Positions 1 to 10,049 of a stretch of 64,000 nt of DNA are shown piece after piece. Position numbers and translations under genes: made by a program. Under the pieces are notes generated by a model, which was not told the origin of the DNA, searched no databases, and worked only from the letters and a program-made list of their open reading frames with translations. Position 1 is the first letter of the stretch; each line of letters opens with the position of its first letter. The DNA comes from an uncultured Clostridia bacterium (lineage in GTDB: Bacteria > Bacillota > Clostridia > TANB77 > CAG-508): NCBI GenBank assembly GCA_948530865.1, contig CAOTKV010000005.1:16302-80301 (forward strand), written 5' to 3'.

Positions 1-155
1 TCTTTTTATAAATATATTTTAATTTGGGGATTTTACTAAATAATTTTCATTATTTTCTAAATAAAAAGAATCATCGCATCTCTCCTCTCTCTTTGGTATA
101 AGAACATTTTATACGATAATTCTTAAATTTAACTTAAAAATTAATTAAAAAATTA
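1..155. other. intergenic start of window
   Basis: AT-rich stretch downstream of the nfo stop codon. I see no convincing gene, RNA or strong hairpin here. Confidence 0.5.
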
Positions 156-995
156 TTAATTTTTATATAAATTTCTTAAAATTTCAATTTCTTTTTGATA
201 CCCCTCTAATTCGTTTGGAGTTTCTAGGAAAAATGGTAGATTACAAAGCTTTGGATGATTAATAATTCTTTCAAAACTTTTAATTCCAATTGTTCCTTCT
301 CCTATTTTTTCATGTCTATCTTTATGAGCCCCTATTGGATTTTTACTATCATTTATATGAATTGCTTTTAGCTTGTCAAGTCCTATAATTTTATCAAATT
401 CATCTAAAACGCCATCTAAATTATTTATAATATCATATCCAGCATCACTCACATGGCATGTATCTAAACAAACACCAATTTTGTCTTTTAATTTAACACC
501 ATCAATTATTTGTTTTAATTCTTCAAAATTTCTTCCTATCTCCGAACCTTTTCCAGCCATTGTCTCTAGTAATACAGTTGTTGTTTGTTCTTCTGTTATT
601 ACTTCATTTAGAATTTCTATTATATATTTAATTCCAACGTCTTCGCCTTGACCAACATGACTTCCTGGATGAAAATTATACAAATTATTTGGTGTATATT
701 CCATTCTTTTTAAATCATCTGCCATTGTTTCTTTTGCAAATCTTCTTATATTTTCATCTTTTGAAGCACAATTTAATGTATATGGTGCATGTGCAAGAAT
801 TACTTCAATTCCATATTCTTTGGCTTTTTCGTGAAATTTTTTTATATCTTCTTCATTTATATCTTTCGCTTTTCCACCTCTTGGATTTCTAGTAAAAAAT
901 TGAAAAGTATTTGCTCCTATTTGGTGGCTTACTTCTGCCATATCTGTATATCCTTTAGATGCTGATAAATGACATCCTATTTTAAACATCTTCAT
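156..995 (-). CDS. nfo: endonuclease IV (AP endonuclease)
   Basis: Deoxyribonuclease IV of base excision repair; it cuts 5' of abasic sites using a three-zinc TIM-barrel active site. The 279-residue length is normal for the family. Metal and catalytic motifs are visible in order: LAHAPY (H69), NFHPGSH (H109, H113), LETMAGKG (E144), CLDTCH (D178, H181), HINDSKNP (H213), KDRHEKIGEG (D226, H228) and FFLETP near the C terminus. The start codon overlaps the stop codon of the upstream KAP-type gene by 14 bases, so the two are probably cotranscribed and translationally coupled. Confidence 0.95.
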   Translation of the reverse strand: MKMFKIGCHLSASKGYTDMAEVSHQIGANTFQFFTRNPRGGKAKDINEEDIKKFHEKAKEYGIEVILAHAPYTLNCASKDENIRRFAKETMADDLKRMEYTPNNLYNFHPGSHVGQGEDVGIKYIIEILNEVITEEQTTTVLLETMAGKGSEIGRNFEELKQIIDGVKLKDKIGVCLDTCHVSDAGYDIINNLDGVLDEFDKIIGLDKLKAIHINDSKNPIGAHKDRHEKIGEGTIGIKSFERIINHPKLCNLPFFLETPNELEGYQKEIEILRNLYKN

Positions 996-2982
996 TAACT
1001 TCCTTTCTAATTTTTGCTTTTCTATAAGTTTTCTTTGGAGGCATATCTTTGTAAAGATCTATTATTATTTGCAGATCATTTGCAAACTCTTTAAGCATAA
1101 CAATTTTAATACTATTGTTTTTACCTTTACAATGTAGCTCTAATGCACTTTTTAATGTAATAATAAATGGTAATTCTGATTCAAGTTCTTTTTTGTATTT
1201 TTTTGCTCTATCAATAAGCATTTCTTTTATCCTCATTATATCTTCATTACTTGCACAAGTGATTCTTTGAATCATTTTATAAGTATCATAATATTTAAGC
1301 AATGGTTTTCCCATATATTCTTCTGTAAATTTCTCATAAAAAGTTTCCATTTTCATAGGAATGCATTTGAATATTTCTTCTGCTTTATTTTTGTACATCT
1401 TTACTCTTAAATTTCTATTTATTTCATGAAAATGATTTAGAACTTCATTCATATCTTCCCCTACATCTATTCCAATTCTTGAAAGTTCTTCATCTATATT
1501 ACTACAATATTCGGATTTATTTTCTACTAAATTCATTCCATCAATAAAAATATTTTTTATTGTTTGCATATCATATGCAATTAAATTTCTTCTTGAAAAA
1601 TAACTAAAATATGCAAATAGTTTTACAATATCTATTAATTGCAATTCACCTTTTCTAACATTTTCAACAACTTCTTCAATAACAAAAGGAAATTGATCAT
1701 CTGCAATTTTCCAATATTCTTCTGTAAGAAGTCTCTTATATCCAGGTAGTTTTTCTGTATCAATTGTTTGAATTATCCTTTCCATATCATTTTTGAAAAT
1801 TTTCATATCAAAAATTCTTGTTCTAACATATACTTCAATAAATTTGAAAAATCTATATTCAGATTTAAAATTAAAGTAATAATTATTATCAAACTCTTTT
1901 ATATAAAATTGTCTATTATCCATTAAAACTCTTGAAGATACTAATATAGATTTATATTCTTCATTTGTATTGATATTGACAAACTTATCTTTTGTTATTT
2001 TTCCTGCCTTAATTTCAAAAGAAACAGCTATTGTAAAAATAAGCATTGTTTGTAATACTCTTATATTTGTATTAGGATAAAATTTATTTACTGTTTCAAA
2101 AATTTTTTGAAAATCATTTAAAGCATGTTTTAAAATTCTAAGGTTTCTTGTTCCTGATTTTATAAATGTATTTGTAATTAAATTTGTATGTTCTCTTAAA
2201 AATCTAATTAATTCTGCATTTCCTTCATATCTCATTAAAAGACCATTTATTATGTAATTAAATTTTGGAGCATATTCAAAAGTTTCCCCAATCAATTTTT
2301 CTTTTATTCTTTCATAATCATTTGCTTTGTCAAATACATATTCTATCTTTTCAGCAATTTTTTCAACCATTGGTTTATCAGTTGAAAGCAAACTTCCCTC
2401 TTTATCTAAAAGATATGTTGCAATAAATGTTTTCATTTCTAAATTCGAACTTTTTAACTTTGTAGCAAGTTCTTTTTCATTACATATAATAATTGTTTTT
2501 ATGTGATCATGTTCAACAAAGTTATTTATATATCCTAAAATATCTATAACATCTACATTGGCTCTTTCTAAATCATCAAAGCATAATACTTTATCATCTG
2601 TTGCAAAAAATTTTCCATAATCTATTTTTCCATCTTTTTGAGAAGCACCAAAAAAATGTGCCATGTCAAGACCTGTTTTAGCATATTCTGGTATAGATGT
2701 TTTATCATGTGACTCCATATATTTCTTCATATTCTTGTCCATTAATTGTGTAGTTTCAATATATATTTTTTTACTTATTTCCTCTAAATTTGAAATCCCA
2801 TATAAAGACATATATATTGTTGTATATTTTTTTCCATTAAATGTTAATGAGTCAATCTTATTTCTTATTTTATTATTCCAAAAATAAGTTTTTCCACTTC
2901 CCCATTCTCCATTTATCATTATTGCATAATCAGTATAGTCTGCTCTTACATAATCTAAGATGCTTTCTACTAAATCTTCCAT
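982..2982 (-). CDS. KAP-type P-loop NTPase
   Basis: A 666-residue protein with Walker A GEWGSGKT (residues 25-32) and a Walker B-like VLCFDDLERA around residue 135, followed by a sensor-like IIICNEKEL. This arrangement is typical of KAP/STAND-like P-loop NTPases. The rest is charged and helical and I recognise no effector domain or clear transmembrane insertion. KAP NTPases in bacteria are often phage-defence or membrane-associated proteins, but no defence partner is adjacent here. The neighbours are comF-like upstream and nfo downstream, overlapping by 14 bases. Function is unknown. Confidence 0.75.
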   Translation of the reverse strand: MEDLVESILDYVRADYTDYAIMINGEWGSGKTYFWNNKIRNKIDSLTFNGKKYTTIYMSLYGISNLEEISKKIYIETTQLMDKNMKKYMESHDKTSIPEYAKTGLDMAHFFGASQKDGKIDYGKFFATDDKVLCFDDLERANVDVIDILGYINNFVEHDHIKTIIICNEKELATKLKSSNLEMKTFIATYLLDKEGSLLSTDKPMVEKIAEKIEYVFDKANDYERIKEKLIGETFEYAPKFNYIINGLLMRYEGNAELIRFLREHTNLITNTFIKSGTRNLRILKHALNDFQKIFETVNKFYPNTNIRVLQTMLIFTIAVSFEIKAGKITKDKFVNINTNEEYKSILVSSRVLMDNRQFYIKEFDNNYYFNFKSEYRFFKFIEVYVRTRIFDMKIFKNDMERIIQTIDTEKLPGYKRLLTEEYWKIADDQFPFVIEEVVENVRKGELQLIDIVKLFAYFSYFSRRNLIAYDMQTIKNIFIDGMNLVENKSEYCSNIDEELSRIGIDVGEDMNEVLNHFHEINRNLRVKMYKNKAEEIFKCIPMKMETFYEKFTEEYMGKPLLKYYDTYKMIQRITCASNEDIMRIKEMLIDRAKKYKKELESELPFIITLKSALELHCKGKNNSIKIVMLKEFANDLQIIIDLYKDMPPKKTYRKAKIRKEVNEDV

Positions 2983-2997
2983 CTATTCCTCCATTTA

Positions 2998-3705
2998 TTA
3001 ATCTTTTGCAAGTATCAAAACAAAAATTCTTTGTGCGCCAGCTTCTTTTAATTTTTTAGATATTTCATTTATTGTTGCTCCAGTTGTATATATATCATCA
3101 AATAAAATTATATTTTTTCCCTTTACACTTTGTTTTACAACATATACATTTTTTATATTATTTTTTCTTTCTTCTTTTTTTAATGTACTTTGTGTTTTGG
3201 TGCTTTTTACCTTTTGTATAATTTCATTACCTGATAATATATTACTTGATTTTGAAATTATATTTGTTATTAACTCTGTTTGATTATATCCTCTTTTAGA
3301 CCTCTTTATTTTGTCCATCGGAACTGGAATTATTATATCATAACTTTTAAAAATTTCATTAAGTTTTTTATTATTTAGCATTTCATAAGCAAAAAAGCTT
3401 GACAAATATGCTTTTTCAAAAAATTTATATTGTAACATATACTTTCTTATAATATTTTTATAATCAAAACAATACATCATTTTTTCCCAATATATTTTTT
3501 GATTATCTATTAAATAATACTTTTGTTTTAAATTTACATTTGAAATTCCTATTTTATCTTTAATTAATTTCTCATTATCTATAATATTAAATTTTTTATA
3601 TTTATCAAATCTTTTTTCACATTTATTACAAATATAATTACTACAAAGTTTTCCACAAATTATACAGCTTTGGGGAAATAAAAAATTGAGAACAAGCTCA
3701 AGCAT
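2998..3705 (-). CDS. ComF family phosphoribosyltransferase-like protein
   Basis: A 235-residue protein with an N-terminal zinc-finger cysteine cluster (C14, C17, C21, C26, C29) and a C-terminal PRPP-binding loop FDDIYTTGAT. This is the ComF/GntX layout. ComF of Bacillus subtilis is a competence protein involved in DNA uptake. In Clostridia the family is widespread and its role is less clear. It lies 15 bases upstream of the KAP-type gene and downstream of valS in the same orientation. Confidence 0.85.
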   Translation of the reverse strand: MLELVLNFLFPQSCIICGKLCSNYICNKCEKRFDKYKKFNIIDNEKLIKDKIGISNVNLKQKYYLIDNQKIYWEKMMYCFDYKNIIRKYMLQYKFFEKAYLSSFFAYEMLNNKKLNEIFKSYDIIIPVPMDKIKRSKRGYNQTELITNIISKSSNILSGNEIIQKVKSTKTQSTLKKEERKNNIKNVYVVKQSVKGKNIILFDDIYTTGATINEISKKLKEAGAQRIFVLILAKD

Positions 3706-3737
3706 AAATACTCCTTTCTTGCCCCCAATTTTATTTA

Positions 3738-6425
3738 TTATTTTAATGAATTTAATCTCTCTTCTACATTTGCAAGCATTTGCTTATAATTTTCAAGTTT
3801 TGCTTTTTCTTCATTAACTTTTGCTTCTGGTGCTTTATTAACAAATCCTGGATTTGAAAGCATTTTCTCTCCTCTTAAAACCTCTGCTTCAAGTTTTGTT
3901 TTTTCGCCTTCTAATCTTTTTCTTTCTTCTTCAATATCAACTAATTCTTCAAATGGAATATATACTTTTAATTCATCAATAACTATTGAAACTGCGTTTT
4001 GTGGTACTTCTAATTCATCTTTTACTATAACTATTTCATTTGCAAATCCAAGTTTTGATAAAAATTCTTCTGATTGTTTTATTTCATTATCTAAATTACT
4101 TGATATAATTAATAGTTTTGATTTCTTTGATGGATGAACATTCATTTTTGTTCTTATATTTCTTATTTCAACAATTAATTTCTTTAATTTTTCTACAACT
4201 GTTTCATCAGAATCAAATTCGAATTCTTCTTTTGCAGTTGGCCATTTACTAATCATTAATGCTTTATTATTATATTCTACCAACTTACTATAAATTTCTG
4301 ATGTAACAAATGGCATAAATGGATGTAGCAATTTTAAAGAAACTCCAAAAATATAATCTAGCACAAAACATACTGTAACTTTTTCATCAGAATTTTCGCT
4401 ATATAATCTTGGTTTTACCATTTCAATATACCAATCGCAAAATTCATTCCAAATAAAATTATATATCTTGTCAAGTGCAATTCCTAAATCATAATTTTCA
4501 ATATTTTTTGTAACATCAGCAATTACTTTATCTAATTTATTTATTATCCATCTATCTTCAATTTTTAGTAATTCTAAACGATATTTTTTACTTTCTTTAT
4601 CATATACTTTATCTGAGAACTTAATAATATCTTCATCAGAAGCTAAGTTCATAGTAATAAATTTTGCTGCATTCCAAATCTTATTTGCAAAATTTGAAGC
4701 TTGTTCTAATTTTTCAGGCATAAATCTAATATCATTTCCCATTGTTGTTCCTGAAAGTAATGAAAATCTTAAACTATCAGTTCCATATTGATCTATAACA
4801 TCAAGTGGATCTATACCGTTTCCTAACGTTTTTGACATTTTTCTTCCTTGACTATCTCTTACAATGCCATGAACTAAAACGTCTTTAAATGGTACTTCAT
4901 CTGTGAATTCTAGTCCTTGTGTCATCATTCTTGAAATCCAGAATGTTATAATATCAAATCCTGTAACTAATGTTTGTGTTGGATAAAAATCTTTGTAATC
5001 TTCAGATTCTTTATTTGGCCAACCTAAAGTTGAAAATGGCCATAATGCAGAACTAAACCATGTATCTAAAGTGTCTGGATCTTGAGTTAATTTTGTGCTT
5101 CCGCATTTTTCACATTTTTCAGGTGCTATTTTTGAAACATTAATATGTCCGCATTCATCACAAGTATAAGCTGGTATTCTATGTCCCCACCATAATTGAC
5201 GAGATATACACCAATCTTGTATATTATCTAACCAATGAAAATATTGTTTTTCATATCTTTGAGGAACAAATTTTGTTTCTCCATTTCTTACTGAGTCTGC
5301 AGCACGTTTTGCTAAATCTTTCATACTTACAAACCATTGTTCTGAAACTTTTGGTTCAATTGTATTTTTACATCTTTCACATTTTGCTACATTATGTGTA
5401 TAATCTTCTGTTCTAACTAATGCACCAATTTCATCTAATTTTTTAACAATTTCACGTCTTGCCTCTAGCAAATCCATTCCTTTATATTCTGGTACTAAAT
5501 TTCCCATTTTGAAATTTTCATCAAATACTTCTATAAATTCCAAATTGTGACGTAAACCAGCTTGATAATCATTCATATCATGTGCAGGAGTTATTTTTAC
5601 ACAACCAGTTCCAAATTCCATTTCTACAAATTCATCTGCTATAATAGGAATTTCTTTATTCATTATAGGAAGTATACAAGTTTTTCCAACTAAATTTTTA
5701 TAACGTTCATCTTTTGGGTGAACTGCTACTGCAGTATCTCCAAGCATTGTTTCTGGTCTTGTTGTTGCAACTTCAATATAATCATTTTCAGTTCCCGTTA
5801 TCTTATATCTTATATGCCATAAATGAGATGGTTCTTCCTTATATTCAACTTCTGCATCAGAAATTGATGTATTACAACTTGTGCACCAGTTAACCATTCT
5901 TTTTCCTTTATAAATTAAACCTTTTTCATAAAGTTTTATAAATTGCTCAAGAACGGCATCTGACATTCCATCATCTAATGTAAATCTATTTCTATCCCAA
6001 TCACAAGAACATCCAAGTTTACGTTGTTGTTTTTGAATAATTCCACCATACTCTTTTGTCCAGCTCCAAGCTTCATCTAAGAATTTCTCTCTTCCCAAAT
6101 CTGCCTTAGATTTTCCTTCCTTAGCAAGCTTTTGAACAACTTTCATTTCAGTTGATATAGATGCATGATCAGAACCTGGAAGCCATAATGTTCTATAACC
6201 TCTCATTCTCTTATATCTAATTAAAACATCTTGTATTGTATCATCTAGCGCATGTCCCATATGCAACTTACCAGTTACATTTGGTGGTGGCATCATTATA
6301 CAATAAGGTTCTTTTGTCTTATCATCTGATGGTTTAAAATATCCTTTTTTCTCCCATTCTTCATATAGTTTGTCTTCAAAATCTTTTGGATTAAATTTGT
6401 CTGCTAACTTATGTTTTTCACTCAT
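3738..6425 (-). CDS. valS: valyl-tRNA synthetase
   Basis: Class I aminoacyl-tRNA synthetase charging tRNA-Val. The 895 residues are full length. Signature motifs are HMGHA (55-59), the second signature KMSKT, an editing (CP1) insertion between them, zinc-like Cys pairs (CEKC, CDECG, CEKCG) and the C-terminal coiled-coil arm (about residues 830-895). It is preceded by a T-box leader with a terminator, so expression should rise when uncharged tRNA-Val accumulates. Confidence 0.97.
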   Translation of the reverse strand: MSEKHKLADKFNPKDFEDKLYEEWEKKGYFKPSDDKTKEPYCIMMPPPNVTGKLHMGHALDDTIQDVLIRYKRMRGYRTLWLPGSDHASISTEMKVVQKLAKEGKSKADLGREKFLDEAWSWTKEYGGIIQKQQRKLGCSCDWDRNRFTLDDGMSDAVLEQFIKLYEKGLIYKGKRMVNWCTSCNTSISDAEVEYKEEPSHLWHIRYKITGTENDYIEVATTRPETMLGDTAVAVHPKDERYKNLVGKTCILPIMNKEIPIIADEFVEMEFGTGCVKITPAHDMNDYQAGLRHNLEFIEVFDENFKMGNLVPEYKGMDLLEARREIVKKLDEIGALVRTEDYTHNVAKCERCKNTIEPKVSEQWFVSMKDLAKRAADSVRNGETKFVPQRYEKQYFHWLDNIQDWCISRQLWWGHRIPAYTCDECGHINVSKIAPEKCEKCGSTKLTQDPDTLDTWFSSALWPFSTLGWPNKESEDYKDFYPTQTLVTGFDIITFWISRMMTQGLEFTDEVPFKDVLVHGIVRDSQGRKMSKTLGNGIDPLDVIDQYGTDSLRFSLLSGTTMGNDIRFMPEKLEQASNFANKIWNAAKFITMNLASDEDIIKFSDKVYDKESKKYRLELLKIEDRWIINKLDKVIADVTKNIENYDLGIALDKIYNFIWNEFCDWYIEMVKPRLYSENSDEKVTVCFVLDYIFGVSLKLLHPFMPFVTSEIYSKLVEYNNKALMISKWPTAKEEFEFDSDETVVEKLKKLIVEIRNIRTKMNVHPSKKSKLLIISSNLDNEIKQSEEFLSKLGFANEIVIVKDELEVPQNAVSIVIDELKVYIPFEELVDIEEERKRLEGEKTKLEAEVLRGEKMLSNPGFVNKAPEAKVNEEKAKLENYKQMLANVEERLNSLK

Positions 6426-6733
6426 ATACTTTTCCTCCTTCTATGAAATTTATGGAGCGTCCCTAAATTTCATTTTAACTTCAAAAAAGCCCTTATACGA
6501 AATTCGTATAAGGGCGAATGATTTACCGCGGTACCACCTTAATTATTTACAAATTGTAAATATCTCTATAAGTTTTTAACGTAACTTACACGGATATACT
6601 TACTAAAAATTTTCAGCATACCAACTCCAAAGCTACCTTCGCCAACTTTACTATAAGAAGCTCTCAGCGCATTCACTTCTTTTCTCTTACTAGATATTTT
6701 TGGTTACTCCTCTTCTTCACGGTTGTTATCAAT
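6426..6733 (-). promoter_or_regulatory. T-box leader of valS
   Basis: The minus strand carries the conserved T-box sequence AAGGTGGTACCGCGG (6526-6540), followed by a strong terminator hairpin and then the valS start. The upstream part has an AGAG-like stem I region. Known T-boxes bind uncharged tRNA through a specifier codon and switch to an antiterminator. I did not fold stem I well enough to assign the specifier, but valine follows from the gene. Confidence 0.93.
6483..6515 (-). terminator. T-box regulatory terminator
   Basis: A 13-bp perfect stem (6489-6501 with 6503-6515) is followed on the minus strand by a run of T residues (A residues 6483-6488 on plus). It is the attenuator of the valS T-box, and the T-box motif just upstream can compete with it as antiterminator. 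Confidence 0.92.
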
Positions 6734-6739
6734 GTTTAT

Positions 6740-6768
6740 ATATTAACATAATTTTTCTAATAAATCAA
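6740..6768 (-). promoter_or_regulatory. promoter of the T-box/valS transcript
   Basis: Minus-strand -35 TTGATT (6763-6768) and -10 TAATAT (6740-6745) are separated by 17 bases. This would start transcription a few bases before the T-box leader. Confidence 0.6.
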
Positions 6769-6776
6769 TACCTATT

Positions 6777-7694
6777 TTATTGTTTTGTATCAACATATGA
6801 ATATATATGCTTAACTGTTTCTTCAATTACTTCTAATGGATAGAAAATTAATTTGTAATATTTTCTAACAAAATCTTTATTTAATCCTAAGCCAAATGCT
6901 GGTGCTTCAAATACATCACCACATTTATATCTAAAATAAAGCATATTATTATTTATTTTTACTTCAAATAAATATTTATTAACATTTCTAATATCTATAT
7001 ATTTTTCAATTAAATCTGATGTAAAAATTTCCATTGCTTGTACTCTATCATTTGTTATACAATCATAAAATTTCTCAAATTCTAAAGAATCAACCTCAAC
7101 TCTTTTTTTACTATATTTTTTAGTAAAATTATCATCTAATATTGTTATATCTAATGCTGGATTTTTACTTAATTTTATTACCCCATAGTATCCTCTAAAA
7201 GTTTGGGTTTTACTTGTTTTATTCTCACCATTTGAATCTACATAGTGACTTACATCATATGTTGTAACTTCAGATGACTGTATTACTGTACCATCTTCTA
7301 ATGTTCCATATATTCTATCTTCTGAGTAATATTCTTTAAATGTATTATCAAAATTTGACATTCTATAATCAATTACTGCAAGTCCACTTTTTGAATCAAA
7401 AGAAAGTCCTTGATTGTATTTTTTTACTAAACTTCCAATTACAAATTCTTTATATTTTTGGCTATATATTTTATGTGCATTTTTCAAAAAAACTAATAAA
7501 ACTAAAACTGATAATGATATTGATATTGTTAATAAAGATTTATACTCAGCTACTATTCCAACAATCACATTTATAACTACTAAAACCAATAATATACCTG
7601 ACACAAATTTTCCTAATTTATTTCTTACTTCTTTTAAATTATTTATACATTCATCATAAACTTCTGTATATATTTCTTCAAAATCTTTTTTCAT
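6777..7694 (-). CDS. DUF3137 family membrane protein
   Basis: A 305-residue protein with two adjacent hydrophobic segments near residues 30-50 and 54-72, then a long soluble domain containing a GTLEDGTVIQSSEV-like stretch typical of DUF3137 proteins. The biochemical function of the family is unknown. It lies 15 bases downstream of a LemA gene, and the LemA-DUF3137 pairing recurs in many bacteria. Confidence 0.8.
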   Translation of the reverse strand: MKKDFEEIYTEVYDECINNLKEVRNKLGKFVSGILLVLVVINVIVGIVAEYKSLLTISISLSVLVLLVFLKNAHKIYSQKYKEFVIGSLVKKYNQGLSFDSKSGLAVIDYRMSNFDNTFKEYYSEDRIYGTLEDGTVIQSSEVTTYDVSHYVDSNGENKTSKTQTFRGYYGVIKLSKNPALDITILDDNFTKKYSKKRVEVDSLEFEKFYDCITNDRVQAMEIFTSDLIEKYIDIRNVNKYLFEVKINNNMLYFRYKCGDVFEAPAFGLGLNKDFVRKYYKLIFYPLEVIEETVKHIYSYVDTKQ

Positions 7695-7709
7695 TTGTCA
7701 TCCTCTCAA

Positions 7710-8243
7710 TTATAAATCTATATTGATATTTTCTTTTTTATATTCTTCAATTTCAAATAAATCCTCTTGTTTAAAGCCAAAAATTGATGCAAATATATTT
7801 GATGGGAATGTTGATATTGATGTATTATATAAAGTTACATCACCATTGTATACTCTCCTTGCAGCCTGAAGTTGACTTTCCATCTTTTCTAAACTTCTTT
7901 GCAAGCTAACAAATTGTTCACTTGCTTGCAAGTTTGGATTGTTTTCTCCAACAGCTAATAATGAATTACATTTAGAATTCAATTCAGAGGCTTTTTTTAG
8001 ATTTTTATTTTTTTCATTTGAATATTCTGAACGTAATTTAGCAATATTACTATATACAGACTCTTCATATTTAGCATATCCTTTTACACATTCAACCAAA
8101 TTTGGTATTAAATCAAATCTCTGATTTAAATAAACTTCAATTGATGATTTTGATTGTTTTATTTTATTTTTTAATACTACAAATTTATTAAATTCTAGTA
8201 CAACAAACACTATTACTAATAGAACTATTACTGCTACTATCAT
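7710..8243 (-). CDS. LemA family protein
   Basis: A 177-residue protein with an N-terminal membrane segment (about residues 2-22) and then the LemA helical bundle. The characteristic NQRFDLIPNLVE (about 47-58) and a central coiled coil are visible. The family is membrane-anchored and of unclear function. It pairs with the DUF3137 gene downstream. Confidence 0.9.
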   Translation of the reverse strand: MIVAVIVLLVIVFVVLEFNKFVVLKNKIKQSKSSIEVYLNQRFDLIPNLVECVKGYAKYEESVYSNIAKLRSEYSNEKNKNLKKASELNSKCNSLLAVGENNPNLQASEQFVSLQRSLEKMESQLQAARRVYNGDVTLYNTSISTFPSNIFASIFGFKQEDLFEIEEYKKENINIDL

Positions 8244-8261
8244 TTTTCTCTCCTTTAAAAA

Positions 8262-9173
8262 TTAATTCATCTCTACTGTTCCAATAATTGAATTAATATC
8301 TTCTACATTATGTTTTCTCATATAATTTTCTATTCCTTCAATAGTTTTTATGCTTGTTTCAGGATCAACAAAATTTCCAGATCCTATTGACACCGCTGTT
8401 GCTCCTGCAAGCATATATTCTATAGCATCATCACCATTTATGATTCCACCCATTCCTAATATTGGAATATTTATTGCTTTTGACATTTGATATACCATTC
8501 TAACACCTACTGATCTTATTCCTGGTCCAGAATATCCACCAGTATTATTTGCTAAAACTGGTCTTCTTTTATCTATATCAATTTTCATTCCAAGTAATGT
8601 ATTGATTCCAGAGACACCATCTGCCCCTCCATCTTCTGCACCTTTTGCAGGAGCAGTTATATCTGTTACATTTGGTGTTAATTTTACTATTAATGGTTTG
8701 TTAGTTAATACTTTTCTTACTTGTGATGTAACTTCTTTTACACCTTCATATGTTGTACCAAAAGCTAAACATCCTTCTTTAACATTTGGACAAGAAAGAT
8801 TTATTTCTACACCATCTATATCCAAATTATTTAAAACTCTACAAACTTCTACATATTCTTCAACAGTGTGACCTATTGCATTTACTATTATTTTAGTATC
8901 AAATTGTCTAAGCCAAGGTAAATCATTTTGTATGAAATATTCGATTCCTGGATTTTGTAATCCTATACTATTCAACATTCCCCCTGGAACTTCACAAATT
9001 CTAGGTGCTGGATTACCAGTCCATGGTTTTATAGCAGTTCCTTTTGTTACTATTCCACCTAATTTATTTAAGTCTATATATTCTGCAAATTCTCTTCCAT
9101 ATCCAAATGTACCTGATGCAACAGTTACTGGATTTTTCATTTTAATACCACATAAATTAACTTCTGTTTTCAT
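8262..9173 (-). CDS. pyrD: dihydroorotate dehydrogenase B, catalytic subunit
   Basis: FMN enzyme oxidising dihydroorotate to orotate in pyrimidine synthesis, working with PyrK and NAD+. The start ATG at 9173 is chosen because AGGAGG lies 6-12 bases upstream; an earlier GTG would sit inside that ribosome binding site. It has 303 residues with VASGTFGYG, GIVTKGTAIKPW, INLSCPNVKEG (active-site Cys loop) and GMGGIINGDDAIEYMLAGA (FMN phosphate loop). It is the last gene of the pyr operon. Confidence 0.95.
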   Translation of the reverse strand: MKTEVNLCGIKMKNPVTVASGTFGYGREFAEYIDLNKLGGIVTKGTAIKPWTGNPAPRICEVPGGMLNSIGLQNPGIEYFIQNDLPWLRQFDTKIIVNAIGHTVEEYVEVCRVLNNLDIDGVEINLSCPNVKEGCLAFGTTYEGVKEVTSQVRKVLTNKPLIVKLTPNVTDITAPAKGAEDGGADGVSGINTLLGMKIDIDKRRPVLANNTGGYSGPGIRSVGVRMVYQMSKAINIPILGMGGIINGDDAIEYMLAGATAVSIGSGNFVDPETSIKTIEGIENYMRKHNVEDINSIIGTVEMN

Positions 9174-9187
9174 ATTTTTCCTCCTCA

Positions 9188-9967
9188 CTATATTTCTACA
9201 TCAGATGCATTAAATACTGGACCATCTTTGCAAACATGTCCATATCTTGTCTCTTCACCATTTTTCACTTTAACTGCACATCCAAGGCATGCACCAATTC
9301 CACATCCCATTCTTTCTTCTAAAGAAATTTGACAAGGAATACTATTTTCTATTGCGTAATTTCTTACAGCTTTTAGCATAGGAAGTGGACCACATGCAAA
9401 TATCATATCAACTTTATGTTCTTCTATATCTTTTTTCATAAAATCAATTGCAAAACCTTTTTCTTTATAGCTTCCATCATCTGTTGTTATAACTAATTTA
9501 TTTAAACCTATTTCTTCAAATTCTTTTTCACATGTAACTAAAGATTTATCTCTAAATCCTAAATATACATTCAAATTTGCTTTTCCTTTTAATTCTTTTG
9601 TAAGTTCATAAAGTGGATATGTTCCAATTCCACCACCAATAATTGCAACATTATTATATTCTTGAACTTTAAAAGTTCCTTTTCCAAGAGGTCCCATAAT
9701 ATCAATTAATTTTCCTACTTCTACTTGCGCTAAAAGCTCTGTTCCTCTTCCTTTAACTTGAAAAATAAATTCTACATTTTCACCATCAATATTAAAAATA
9801 CTTATAGGTCTTCTTAAATAAGGTTCACCTGTTTCAGAAACCTTGATTTCTAAAAATTGTCCTGGCTTTGCTTCTTTTGCAATTTCTGGAGCTTTTACTG
9901 TATATTTAAAAATTCCAGCTACAAGTTCATTTTTTCTCAATAATTCACAATTTACTTTTACTCCCAT
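9188..9967 (-). CDS. pyrK: dihydroorotate dehydrogenase B, electron transfer subunit
   Basis: FAD and [2Fe-2S] subunit that passes electrons from PyrD to NAD+. The 259 residues contain the FAD-binding LRRPISIF, the NAD-binding GGGIGTYPL, and the C-terminal cysteine cluster CGIGACLGC plus a distal Cys in GHVCKDGP for the iron-sulfur cluster. It sits 14 bases upstream of pyrD, the usual arrangement. Confidence 0.95.
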   Translation of the reverse strand: MGVKVNCELLRKNELVAGIFKYTVKAPEIAKEAKPGQFLEIKVSETGEPYLRRPISIFNIDGENVEFIFQVKGRGTELLAQVEVGKLIDIMGPLGKGTFKVQEYNNVAIIGGGIGTYPLYELTKELKGKANLNVYLGFRDKSLVTCEKEFEEIGLNKLVITTDDGSYKEKGFAIDFMKKDIEEHKVDMIFACGPLPMLKAVRNYAIENSIPCQISLEERMGCGIGACLGCAVKVKNGEETRYGHVCKDGPVFNASDVEI

Positions 9968-10049
9968 ATTTCCTCCATTATTTTATATTTTTATCTATTA
10001 ATATCATAATCCTATTAGTTCTAAAGATTATTTCTCCTTTTATCAAGGT

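Noticed and set aside
982..3705. A multi-gene anti-phage defence island
   Set aside because: Only the KAP-type NTPase fits; the neighbours nfo, comF-like and valS are housekeeping genes.
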